Below, one piece after another: positions 6,459 to 11,994 of a stretch of DNA of 11,994 nt (position 1 is its first letter; each line of letters opens with the position of its first letter). A program made the position numbers and the translations under genes. The notes beneath the pieces are model-generated. The model was given only the letters and a program-made list of their open reading frames with translations. It had not been told where the DNA came from and did no database searches. The stretch covers positions 1 to 11,994 of the forward strand of contig CAAFSR010000188.1 in the NCBI GenBank assembly GCA_900765705.1, given 5' to 3'. Source of the stretch: an uncultured Faecalibacterium sp. GTDB taxonomy: Bacteria > Bacillota > Clostridia > Oscillospirales > Ruminococcaceae.

Positions 6459-6671
6459 TCAGGAAACCCGCACGGGCTGGATAGCCAGTGCGGCACCCCT
6501 GACCTGATACGTTACCCCGCCAGCTTCGCCCCTTGCCTTCCGCTGGCACACCTCCGGGTGCTGCGTTGCAAGGGCATCAAGCTGCTTTTGCAAGGCAGGA
6601 TTCAGCGTGAACACGCTGCTTGTTCCGTCCTCACTGGCGTAGATCATGGTCTCCAGCTTAAACATCGTCAA
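6459..6671 (-). CDS. Small hypothetical protein of the mobile element, possibly C-terminally truncated
   Basis: A 70-aa protein with a Glu-Thr-Met-Ile-Tyr...Ser-Ser-Val-Phe-Thr-Leu-Asn-Pro-Ala-Leu-Gln core, then a basic segment and Gly-Gly-Val-Thr-Tyr. It resembles a family of small proteins of unknown function often found near relaxase genes in gut Firmicutes elements. As remembered, those continue with a Pro- and Arg-rich tail; this one ends sooner. The start is either TTG at 6671, with AGGAGGG 8 bases upstream, or ATG at 6665, which lies 14 bases from that site. Spacing favours TTG. It overlaps the end of the upstream gene and is cotranscribed with it. It ends about 80 bases from the cargo terminator, so the cargo insertion may have replaced its tail. 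Confidence 0.6.
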   Translation of the reverse strand: MTMFKLETMIYASEDGTSSVFTLNPALQKQLDALATQHPEVCQRKARGEAGGVTYQVRGAALAIQPVRVS

Positions 6672-6975
6672 TCAGTTTTCCCTCCTCGGATTCGTCAAAG
6701 ATGGTCGGTCCCCAGTCCTCGTCCTCCTCGATGTCCTGCATCAGGAGCAGCATGTTGGTGTAGCACTCCATCTCAGCACGGACGAAGTAGAACATCTGGT
6801 CATACCAGTCTGCCAGCGTTTCGTCCTCCAGCTTCCGGCAGAAGTCAAGCACCAGCTTGTTCTGGTCGGGGTCAACCGTCAACCCGGCAACTCCGTACAG
6901 CCGCTTGCGGGTCAGTGCCAGATCGGGGTTGCCGTAGACATAGAGCAGCTTCTTTTCATCAAAAGTCAGTTTCAT
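6658..6975 (-). CDS. TTRAP-like (transposon-transfer assisting) small protein
   Basis: A 105-aa acidic protein beginning Met-Lys-Leu-Thr-Phe-Asp-Glu-Lys-Lys-Leu-Leu-Tyr-Val-Tyr. This pattern, 'TFxExxLxxxY' at the start followed by two helices and an acidic tail, resembles TTRAP proteins (PF14203 group) of conjugative transposons, whose molecular role is not established. The match is by general look only and is tentative. The ATG at 6975 is chosen because GGAGG lies 9 bases upstream; another ATG at 6981 would be only three bases from it. Two terminator-like hairpins lie between this gene and tnpV with no visible promoter, so it may depend on read-through. Its end overlaps the next small gene. 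Confidence 0.65.
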   Translation of the reverse strand: MKLTFDEKKLLYVYGNPDLALTRKRLYGVAGLTVDPDQNKLVLDFCRKLEDETLADWYDQMFYFVRAEMECYTNMLLLMQDIEEDEDWGPTIFDESEEGKLIDDV

Positions 6976-6994
6976 AGGCATGTACCTCCGTATT

Positions 6995-7021
6995 AAAAAA
7001 GGGCCTGCCCTGTGCAGACCC
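6995..7021 (-). terminator. Terminator-like hairpin upstream of the TTRAP-like gene
   Basis: On the minus strand GGGTCTGC (7014-7021) pairs with GCAGGCCC (7001-7008), with one T-G wobble and a five-base loop, followed by TTTTTT (6995-7000). It is second of a tandem pair after tnpV and only about 25 bases before the next start codon. Confidence 0.65.
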
Positions 7022-7030
7022 GATGTAACG

Positions 7031-7061
7031 AAAAGACCGCCTTGCGTTGTGCAGGGCGGTC
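7031..7061 (-). terminator. Intrinsic terminator after tnpV
   Basis: On the minus strand GACCGCCCTGC (7051-7061) pairs with GCAAGGCGGTC (7035-7045), 11 bp with one wobble and a five-base loop, followed by TTTTCGTT. It sits 18 bases after the tnpV stop. Confidence 0.75.
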
Positions 7062-7078
7062 AGAGATGCGATATTGTA

Positions 7079-7468
7079 TCAGACAAAAATCAGCTCAGTT
7101 TTGATGATTTCCTCGGCACGACTGCGGATGCTGTTCATCCTGCGCACCCATTCCAGTTGATCGGCAGCTTTCAGGGCTTCGGTCACGCCCTCGGCTTCCT
7201 GCATCTGCCGGACAGTCAATGCAAGCTGTTCCTCGGCCTGTTTGTCCAGCTTGGCAAGATAGCCGCTCAACTCACCGGACAGGAGCAGCTGATTGTACCG
7301 GACAGGGTGCTGCGCCTTCAGGTACGTCTTATGTAAGCGGCCCCACCGCCCGGTGGGGTCCTGCTCTGCCGGGGCTGCTGCGGTCAGATTCGGCAGATAG
7401 TGGTCATTGACAAGGGTGTAGTCCAGACCGTTGGCATTGTCATGGATAGATTTCTTCAGTTCGTTCAT
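7079..7468 (-). CDS. tnpV: TnpV-family transposon protein
   Basis: A 129-aa protein recognised as TnpV-like (Tn4451 family). It has the 'Tyr-Leu-Pro-Asn-Leu' opening, then Gly-Arg-Trp-Gly-Arg-Leu-His-Lys-Thr-Tyr-Leu-Lys, and near the end Gly-Val-Thr-Glu-Ala-Leu-Lys-Ala-Ala-Asp-Gln followed by Asn-Ser-Ile-Arg-Ser-Arg-Ala-Glu-Glu-Ile. TnpV is encoded beside the serine recombinase in Tn4451-like elements; its function is not known. The ATG overlaps the recombinase stop as ATGA, with AAAGGAG 8-9 bases upstream inside the recombinase gene, so translation is probably coupled. Tandem hairpins follow. Its presence supports assigning the recombinase to a Tn4451-like mobilizable element. Confidence 0.85.
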   Translation of the reverse strand: MNELKKSIHDNANGLDYTLVNDHYLPNLTAAAPAEQDPTGRWGRLHKTYLKAQHPVRYNQLLLSGELSGYLAKLDKQAEEQLALTVRQMQEAEGVTEALKAADQLEWVRRMNSIRSRAEEIIKTELIFV

Positions 7469-9312
7469 GCGGATTCTCCTTTCTGATTGGGCAGATAGTA
7501 AACACCTTTCGCCCGGTCTTCGGCGCGGATTGCTTCTTTCTTGGCATCCATAGCCGCTTTTTTAGCGGCTTTATGCTTCTGGTAGTAGGCATCCTGCCAT
7601 CCATTGGCCTTACGACGAAGGTAGGCTTCATGCCGCTTTTTACGCAGACGCTCTTTTTCGGCAATTTCAGCACGTTCTTCTTCGGTCGGCTGATTGACTT
7701 CTTGTGTACCAAACTTTCCGATGAAATTGAAGTAGATTTCAATGGTCTGCGGAGAATTTGCAACTCCTTTGTAATCTCGCTCATGCACAAAAATCTTGTA
7801 GATAAATTCGTTCAACATCACGGTGTCCAGTTTTTCAAAATTCTGATATTTCTTGACCAGCGCGATGAATTTATCGGCGGATTTCTGGCCGCTTTCGTAT
7901 TCGTCTACTGCTTTTTGCAGGGAAGCAGCTTCCGCTTCAAGGCTTTCCTGCTCCTTGGCGTACTGGGCATCCAGAATCTGATACCGCTTGTCAGGGAGTT
8001 TTCCGAGGGCGTTGTCCTCATAGATTTTGCAGATTAGCGTTTCCAACTCATCCAGTCGCTTTTTACAAGCTGCAAGGCGTGTCTTTTGGCCTTTGATCTC
8101 GCTGGACTGCTGGTTTTCCGCTTCGGCCTTTACGATACGGACGAATTCTTCTTCGTCCTCTTTAGAAAATCGAACGATTTCCCGCAGCGTTTCCTGAATC
8201 AGTGCCATCACAGAATCAGCGTTTACCCGGTGTCCGCTGGAGCATTTGCTTCCAACAGGGATTTTTCCATAGCCAGAGCAGGAAAAGTTTGCGACACGTT
8301 TTCCATTTCCAGTACGATTGACATACATCGGGCTTCCGCAGTCTGCGCAGTACAGCAGTCCGCCGAGGGGATGGGCTTCGCCCCAGCCATCAGGATAGCG
8401 GCGGACGCCAGCGCGAATCCGCTGCACGTTGTCGTAAGTCTCCTGATCGATAATAGGCTCTTGGGTGTTTTCGATAATCGTCCACTGGTCTTGGTCAACA
8501 TAATGACTTTTCTTGTCCTTAAAATGCTTCCGGGTCTTGAAATTGCAGGTGTGCCCCAAGTAGCAGGGATTGGTCAGGATGTGGACGATTGTGGAACTAC
8601 CCCATTTGTAGGGGTCTCTGATTTCCCGCGTCTGCCATAAGCCGATACCCAGCTTTTGGTGGTAGTAAGCAGGGATTTCAATGTGTTCGGCAGAAAGGAT
8701 CGCTGCGATTTGATAAGGTCCTTTGCCTTCCATCGTCATGCGGTAGATGCGCTGGACGATAGGAGCCGCCACCGGGTCGATGACCCACTGGTTCTTGTCC
8801 TGCTCGGATTTCAGGTATCCGTAGGGCACAGAACTGCTGGTATGCTTCCCGGCAAGGTTCTTTGCCTGAAACGCCGAACGGATTTTCTTGCTGGTGTCAC
8901 GGGCGTACCACTCGTTCATAATGTTTCGGAATGGTGTAAACTCATCGTCCCCTTTGAGAGTGTCCACGCTGTCGTTCAGAGCAATCAACCGGGTGTCATG
9001 TTTCCGCAGCACTTCCATATAGGTGCCGACTTGCAGATAATCACGACCAAAGCGGCTCATATCCTTTATGATAACGACAGAGATTCGGTCGGCTTTGACT
9101 TCGGCAATCATCTTCTGAAAGCCCGGTCGGTCGAATTGCGTACCAGAGATACCATCATCCGTAAAGTGGATGCAGTTGGTAAAACCGTGCTGTTCGGCGT
9201 AGTCCTCCAGTATGCGCTTCTGGTTGGAGATCGAGTTCGATTCGCCCTGAAGCTCGTCATCGTGGCTCAGGCGTTCGTAGAGCGCAGGATAGCGTTCAGG
9301 TTTCCTCGCCAC
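7465..9312 (-). CDS. Large serine recombinase (TnpX/TndX-like)
   Basis: A 615-aa site-specific recombinase that would excise and insert the element. The resolvase domain (1-150) has Tyr12-x-Arg14-x-Ser16, where Ser16 is the nucleophile, plus Gly-Ile-Ser-Gly-Thr...Arg-Pro-Gly-Phe and Lys-Asp-Met-Ser-Arg-Phe-Gly-Arg-Asp. The recombinase domain follows (about 160-300). A zinc ribbon with Cys322, Cys325, Cys345 and Cys357 is next, then a coiled coil (about 400-480). The C-terminal basic part matches DUF4368. The frame opens at 9381, but the GTG at 9312 gives the family start Ala-Arg-Lys-Pro-Glu-Arg-Tyr-Pro-Ala-Leu-Tyr-Glu-Arg-Leu-Ser and has AAAGGA about 10 bases upstream. It lies beside the junction with virD4, as expected for the integrase of the element inserted there. 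The gene is intact. Confidence 0.93.
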   Translation of the reverse strand: MARKPERYPALYERLSHDDELQGESNSISNQKRILEDYAEQHGFTNCIHFTDDGISGTQFDRPGFQKMIAEVKADRISVVIIKDMSRFGRDYLQVGTYMEVLRKHDTRLIALNDSVDTLKGDDEFTPFRNIMNEWYARDTSKKIRSAFQAKNLAGKHTSSSVPYGYLKSEQDKNQWVIDPVAAPIVQRIYRMTMEGKGPYQIAAILSAEHIEIPAYYHQKLGIGLWQTREIRDPYKWGSSTIVHILTNPCYLGHTCNFKTRKHFKDKKSHYVDQDQWTIIENTQEPIIDQETYDNVQRIRAGVRRYPDGWGEAHPLGGLLYCADCGSPMYVNRTGNGKRVANFSCSGYGKIPVGSKCSSGHRVNADSVMALIQETLREIVRFSKEDEEEFVRIVKAEAENQQSSEIKGQKTRLAACKKRLDELETLICKIYEDNALGKLPDKRYQILDAQYAKEQESLEAEAASLQKAVDEYESGQKSADKFIALVKKYQNFEKLDTVMLNEFIYKIFVHERDYKGVANSPQTIEIYFNFIGKFGTQEVNQPTEEERAEIAEKERLRKKRHEAYLRRKANGWQDAYYQKHKAAKKAAMDAKKEAIRAEDRAKGVYYLPNQKGESA

Positions 9313-9359
9313 AACTATCACATCCTTTCGTAAAATTTTGGCAGATAGCCTTTTAATGT

Positions 9360-9384
9360 AGCTCGATTCGGTTTGAATCAAGCT
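9360..9384. repeat. Imperfect palindrome at the element terminus (candidate recombinase-binding/att arm)
   Basis: AGCTCGATTC (9360-9369) and GAATCAAGCT (9375-9384) form 10-bp arms with one mismatch (a G-T pair in RNA) around GGTTT. It lies about 30 bases inside the inferred junction and 48 bases upstream of the recombinase start. A weak minus-strand TTGATT within it could serve as a -35, but no good -10 follows. Binding by the recombinase is inferred from position only. Confidence 0.5.
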
Positions 9385-9404
9385 GTATTAAAATTCTGTC
9401 TGTA

Positions 9405-10367
9405 TTATGTAACACCGGCAGCCAGCTTATAAAGTTTGTACTGCCGCACTGCAAAGGATTTTGGCTTCTTCTTGCCCAAATCCTCAAACAACAGGTCTAC
9501 CGGATTTTGATAAGTTTCATCGTCCTCAGACACCTGCATAGTATTCAACATTTCCAACAGTGTTGCGAAGTTTTGCTCCTCAACAGGGGCTTCGTAGTGG
9601 AGGTACGCGATCAGTGAAACCAGCAAAAGCCGTTCAGCCTTGTCCCAGAAAGGGTCGCCACCTTGACCCTCACCTTTGGTGTTGGTCATCAGTGCGGTGA
9701 CGAGCTTCAGAATGTCCTTTTCACTGTGGATATACGCCATGGGGTTATAGCGCATACTCTTGGAAAAGTTGATGGTGTTGAAAATCTTTAGCTTATAGCC
9801 CTTTTGCAACAGGGCATTGCCGCACTCGATCACGATACTACCTTTCGGATCGGTGACCACATAGGAACTGTGACATTGTAAAAGGTTGGGCTTGAGCCAA
9901 AACCGCGTCTTACCGCTGCCGGAGCCGCCGACCACCAGCACGTTTTTGTTCCGGGCGTTCTTGGGGTCAGGTGGGCGGTTGGACATCATCAGCCGTTCTG
10001 TTTTGGTCAGGATGATATTGTCCTCGAACTTTGGAGCCATAAATGGCTCTATATCCTTCGGAGTGCCCCACCGGGCGGAGCCGTACTCCATGCCGTGACG
10101 GTACTTCTTGGCGTTTTTGCCTTTCAGATACACCGCCAGCCGCATCGCGGCACCGCAGCATAAACCCACCAGCAGATCCAGCGGATGCAGGCTGGGCAGC
10201 GGATTTGAAAATGCAGCCGGGAGCGTATCCATCAGCGATACGATTTTATCGCCCAGTTCCTTGCCCACGGCCAGCCGCCATGCCTCGCCCAGATTGGTTG
10301 CCAGCAAGCCGATTACCACATAGGGCAGATAGAGCGCCAGCAGCTTAGAAAGCTTCTTTTTGCTCAT
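9405..10367 (-). CDS. virD4: VirD4/TraG-type coupling protein, 5' half only, interrupted by the element
   Basis: Coupling ATPases link the relaxosome to the type IV secretion channel at the membrane. Here 320 codons remain of a usual roughly 600. There are two transmembrane segments (about residues 8-24 and 62-81), then Walker A Gly-Gly-Ser-Gly-Ser-Gly-Lys-Thr (147-154) and the Thr-Asp-Pro-Lys-Gly segment (172-176). The Walker B and C-terminal motifs are absent. The family sequence runs to Leu-Ala-Ala-Gly at residues 315-318, where homologues continue Lys-Thr-Ala-Lys; here Val-Thr-stop follows, then the recombinase gene. The start overlaps the pcfB stop as ATGA, with AGGAGGAG upstream. The product cannot be functional as it stands. 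The 3' half is expected beyond the left edge if the insertion is clean. It could be called a pseudogene or an interrupted gene. Confidence 0.9.
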   Translation of the reverse strand: MSKKKLSKLLALYLPYVVIGLLATNLGEAWRLAVGKELGDKIVSLMDTLPAAFSNPLPSLHPLDLLVGLCCGAAMRLAVYLKGKNAKKYRHGMEYGSARWGTPKDIEPFMAPKFEDNIILTKTERLMMSNRPPDPKNARNKNVLVVGGSGSGKTRFWLKPNLLQCHSSYVVTDPKGSIVIECGNALLQKGYKLKIFNTINFSKSMRYNPMAYIHSEKDILKLVTALMTNTKGEGQGGDPFWDKAERLLLVSLIAYLHYEAPVEEQNFATLLEMLNTMQVSEDDETYQNPVDLLFEDLGKKKPKSFAVRQYKLYKLAAGVT

Positions 10368-10822
10368 AGGCCGCGCTCCTCCTGCTTGTGCCGCACTTTG
10401 TCCGGCAGGTTTGCAACGGACTGCGCCAGATCGTGCAGCTTTGCCAGCACGGAAGGACGCTTGGTTTTATCCAGCACCGATGCCGAATATTCCTTGAAAG
10501 CTGCATTCAAAGCGTCAGTGTCCTGTGCCTTGAAGTAGATCAGATACCGGGGCGGCTTGCAGGACAGGTCTTTCTGGATGGAGTAGTCGATGTGATATCG
10601 CTTGGCATAACGGTCAAAGTTCTTGATGCCAGTTTTCTGGATCTCCACATTGGTCACGCCACGGTTCTGTCGCACTAGCCGCTTCATGGACTGCTTGCCC
10701 TGCGAAGCGTGCTTGTCGTACTGCCGCAGCAGAAACTGCATCCCACGCAGCAGGGTGCGGGCAGACAGTTTTGTGGTCGAGATGGCAAGGTTGACCGTCT
10801 TATGCTCGATTTCTTCCTGCAT
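10364..10822 (-). CDS. pcfB: PcfB-family (DUF3801) conjugation protein
   Basis: A 152-aa protein of the PcfB/DUF3801 family. It has Lys-Thr-Val-Asn-Leu-Ala-Ile near the start, Ser-Ala-Arg-Thr-Leu-Leu and then Gly-Lys-Gln-Ser-Met-Lys-Arg-Leu, followed by an alpha-beta core with Asp-Tyr-Ser-Ile-Gln-Lys and Tyr-Leu-Ile-Tyr-Phe-Lys-Ala. In enterococcal pCF10, PcfB is a cytoplasmic accessory factor that works with the coupling protein PcfC. Here, too, it lies directly before virD4, with overlapping stop and start (ATGA). The ATG at 10822 has AGGAGG 8 bases upstream; a GTG at 10831 would overlap that site and is rejected. It belongs to the host conjugative element, not to the inserted one. Confidence 0.9.
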   Translation of the reverse strand: MQEEIEHKTVNLAISTTKLSARTLLRGMQFLLRQYDKHASQGKQSMKRLVRQNRGVTNVEIQKTGIKNFDRYAKRYHIDYSIQKDLSCKPPRYLIYFKAQDTDALNAAFKEYSASVLDKTKRPSVLAKLHDLAQSVANLPDKVRHKQEERGL

Positions 10823-10851
10823 CGTTACCACCTCCTGTGCAGAAAATCGCC

Positions 10852-11292
10852 TTAGCGGTCATGCTCCACCGGGGGCTTGCTTACAGCCTTTTCTGTGTCA
10901 TTTTGAACCGATTCATCCGGAACCGGGATGACCATCAGGCGACGCCCCAGAGGGAGAAAGGCTTCGGGCTGATGGAAATACTCTTCGTACTTCTGCGCCA
11001 ACTCCGGAGAGAGCGACACAAAATCTTCCTCGCCTAAGCCAACCACCAAAAAGGTTCCGGCAATGACATCGTACATCAGCCCGTCCTCGTCCCACAGGGC
11101 ACGGTTCAGCGGCAGACCCATAAGCTTGCCGTCATCGTTATAAACGATGGCAACCGGATCTTCAAAAGGATAGCTTGCGCCGATGGAGCCGCCCACCGCC
11201 TGCTGCAAGGCTTTCAGGTCGTTATCGATCTCGACCTGCTGCGGATACTGCCCCGGTGCAATTTTCAGCACCGACAGGGTGTTCTCTTCCAT
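10852..11292 (-). CDS. DUF3846-domain protein
   Basis: A 146-aa protein matching DUF3846: Ile-Asp-Asn-Asp-Leu-Lys-Ala-Leu-Gln near residue 22, Val-Gly-Gly-x-Ile, Tyr-Pro-Phe-Glu-Asp-Pro-Val-Ala-Ile-Val, Leu-Pro-Leu-Asn-Arg-Ala-Leu, and Ile-Ala-Gly-Thr-Phe-Leu-Val-Val-Gly-Leu. These are cytoplasmic proteins of unknown function, common in the accessory and transfer regions of Clostridia conjugative elements. AAGGAGG lies about 7 bases before the ATG. The last 20 residues are charged and probably disordered. It is encoded 29 bases upstream of pcfB, in the same operon, and its first 24 codons overlap the end of a small membrane-protein gene in another frame. Confidence 0.88.
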   Translation of the reverse strand: MEENTLSVLKIAPGQYPQQVEIDNDLKALQQAVGGSIGASYPFEDPVAIVYNDDGKLMGLPLNRALWDEDGLMYDVIAGTFLVVGLGEEDFVSLSPELAQKYEEYFHQPEAFLPLGRRLMVIPVPDESVQNDTEKAVSKPPVEHDR

Positions 11293-11416
11293 GTGAATCC
11301 TCCTTTCCGTTCAGCCCAATTTCGCCGCTTCGTGCCGCCTGCATCAAAGCCGCCACGAAGAAACCGAAAAAGGCACCAGCCTCAAAAAATGCGATACCGA
11401 TAAAAAAGTTCAGCAT
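11222..11416 (-). CDS. Small DUF3789-like membrane protein
   Basis: A 64-aa product. Residues 1-25 form one hydrophobic, Phe/Gly/Ala-rich transmembrane segment (Met-Leu-Asn-Phe-Phe-Ile-Gly-Ile-Ala-Phe-Phe...), followed by a short polar tail. This is the look of DUF3789 proteins, tiny single-pass proteins near DUF3846 genes in conjugative elements. The ATG at 11416 follows the previous stop by 8 bases and has GAGGTG a few bases upstream; another ATG at 11428 overlaps the previous gene. The last 23 codons and the stop overlap the DUF3846 gene by 71 bases in a different frame, which is longer than usual for coupled genes. Function is unknown. Confidence 0.6.
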   Translation of the reverse strand: MLNFFIGIAFFEAGAFFGFFVAALMQAARSGEIGLNGKEDSHGREHPVGAENCTGAVSAAGRDR

Positions 11417-11424
11417 GGCACACC

Positions 11425-11847
11425 TCACTCCATGCAGATGCAGGGCAGCTTCTGGTCGTCTGCCATCAAGGTGATGCTGTGGCTTTCCAGATACTTCTGG
11501 AACAGGTAGACCTCATCAATGGTCAGCGAGATGACCTCGCCGTCCATGTTGGTGCGGACCAGAATCACCGGACCGGTCAGGTAGTGCTTGCCGCCCATCT
11601 TCAGCACCTGCGCCGGGTTATAGCAGAGCAGCAGCGAGGTGTTGGGGAGGTTCAGGCAGGCATCATCCTCCTCAAAGCAGGGCAGGATGCCCGGAGCCTC
11701 GTCCAGCGTGATGACGGTCAGCTCCATATCCGGGGCAATGGCTGCAAGGTAGATCTCGCCGCCCCGGTTTACCGCCAGTGCAGCGCAGATGCGTACGTCA
11801 ATGGTGATCTCCTCGGAGCGGATGGTACGGGTAGCGTTGTTTTTCAT
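11425..11847 (-). CDS. Hypothetical protein of the conjugative element
   Basis: A 140-aa protein I cannot assign to a family. It is acidic, without membrane segments, and appears mostly beta-stranded: Ile-Thr-Ile-Asp-Val-Arg-Ile, Glu-Ile-Tyr-Leu-Ala-Ala-Ile, Gly-Pro-Val-Ile-Leu-Val-Arg and Val-Ile-Ser-Leu-Thr-Ile-Asp-Glu-Val-Tyr-Leu-Phe. It ends with two Cys residues (Pro-Cys-Ile-Cys-Met-Glu). The ATG at 11847 is preferred over an in-frame codon at 11871 because AAGGAG lies 9 bases upstream of it. A terminator-like hairpin sits just before its ribosome site, and the DUF3789-like gene follows within 10 bases. Its place in the transfer operon is clear; its role is not. Confidence 0.75.
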   Translation of the reverse strand: MKNNATRTIRSEEITIDVRICAALAVNRGGEIYLAAIAPDMELTVITLDEAPGILPCFEEDDACLNLPNTSLLLCYNPAQVLKMGGKHYLTGPVILVRTNMDGEVISLTIDEVYLFQKYLESHSITLMADDQKLPCICME

Positions 11848-11869
11848 AGGCGTTTTCTCCTTTGTTTGC

Positions 11870-11896
11870 AAAAGAAAAAGACCCCATCGGGTCTTT
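11870..11896 (-). terminator. Terminator-like hairpin before the 140-aa gene
   Basis: On the minus strand AAAGACCC (11889-11896) and GGGTCTTT (11877-11884) form a perfect 8-bp stem with loop GATG, followed by TTCTTTT. It lies 14 bases after the stop of the gene at the right edge and about 29 bases before the next start codon. Confidence 0.7.
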
Positions 11897-11910
11897 CGTT
11901 ACGGTATAAG

Positions 11911-11994
11911 TCAGCGTTCGTTCTGCCGCTGCTGTTTGCGCTGCCACTGTTCCAGCAGCTTGATGATGGTGTCCTCCATCTGTTTCGGGGTGTA
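11911..11994 (-). CDS. Unidentified gene, C-terminal 27 residues (cut by window edge)
   Basis: An open frame enters from the right edge and ends with TGA at 11911. The visible residues (Tyr-Thr-Pro-Lys-Gln-Met-Glu-Asp...) are followed by a Gln/Arg-rich tail and appear helical. It is followed by a terminator-like hairpin and aligned with the ICE operon, which supports a real gene end, but the family cannot be named. Confidence 0.5.
   Translation of the reverse strand, partial: YTPKQMEDTIIKLLEQWQRKQQRQNER

Larger units (their letters stand above)
1..9413. mobile_element. Integrative mobilizable element with serine recombinase, right end and most of body (left end outside window)
   Basis: The stretch between the broken virD4 gene and the left edge holds a large serine recombinase beside the junction, TnpV, a MobQ relaxase, an oriT-like site and a cargo block. 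This is the gene set of a Tn4451-like mobilizable element. The right boundary is placed at about 9412-9414, where the VirD4 reading frame leaves its family sequence (Leu-Ala-Ala-Gly, normally followed by Lys-Thr) and ends two codons later. The left boundary and the 3' half of virD4 are not in the window, so the size is unknown. Some left-side genes (relaxase, Toprim protein) could instead belong to the host conjugative element. Seeing the 3' half of virD4 to the left would settle this. Confidence 0.7.

Noticed and set aside
8086..9333. Plus-strand open frames opposite the recombinase (8086-8640, 8656-9333)
   Set aside because: Shadow frames of an intact recombinase gene; no motifs and no independent start signals.
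9313..9381. Recombinase start at 9381
   Set aside because: The extra 23 residues overlap the terminal palindrome and precede the family start. A GTG at 9312 with an AAAGGA site gives the normal N-terminus.
1..11994. CRISPR array, tRNA or rRNA genes
   Set aside because: No regularly spaced direct repeats and no tRNA cloverleaf or rRNA-like conserved segment were seen on either strand.

Overview
The window looks like gut Clostridia DNA, probably Oscillospiraceae/Faecalibacterium-like. This is inferred from the protein families (PcfB/DUF3801, DUF3846, DUF3847, DUF3789, TnpV, MobQ relaxase), the GC-rich codon use of the minus-strand genes and the strong AGGAGG ribosome binding sites. No chromosomal housekeeping gene is visible. 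Everything fits nested mobile DNA: a mobilizable element (IME) carried by a large serine recombinase and inserted in the virD4 coupling-protein gene of a Tn1549-like conjugative element (ICE).

Right side (about 9414-11994, minus strand): part of an ICE transfer operon. In transcription order it holds the 3' end of an unidentified gene, a terminator-like hairpin, a 140-aa hypothetical protein, a small DUF3789-like membrane protein that overlaps a DUF3846 protein, PcfB, and the first 318 codons of a VirD4/TraG coupling ATPase. VirD4 stops abruptly after Walker A at Leu-Ala-Ala-Gly. Two foreign codons and a stop follow.

Left of that junction (about 1-9413) is the inserted element, whose left end lies outside the window. 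Its right terminus carries a 25-bp imperfect palindrome, then a 615-aa serine recombinase, TnpV (ATGA overlap), tandem terminator-like hairpins, a TTRAP-like protein and a small conserved-looking protein. Next comes a plus-strand, AT-richer cargo block (about 2290-6380): an OmpR-family response regulator, a HAMP histidine kinase, an ABC ATPase and an ABC-2 permease, closed by a strong terminator. Beyond it, again on the minus strand, are a DUF3847 protein, a 263-bp non-coding region with a recognisable RSF1010/pIP501-type oriT, a MobA/MobL (MobQ) relaxase, and the first 18 codons of a DUF3991/Toprim protein.

How it may work together (inference): the recombinase excises and integrates the element. 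The relaxase nicks at the oriT beside its own gene, and transfer would use a conjugation machine supplied in trans. Integration itself breaks the resident ICE's coupling-protein gene. The cargo two-component system probably senses an envelope stress or peptide and activates the transporter from a promoter embedded in the terminator that ends the kinase transcript. No stretch over 300 bases lacks a gene; the longest are 1647-1909 (oriT region) and 6265-6458 (terminator and palindromes).
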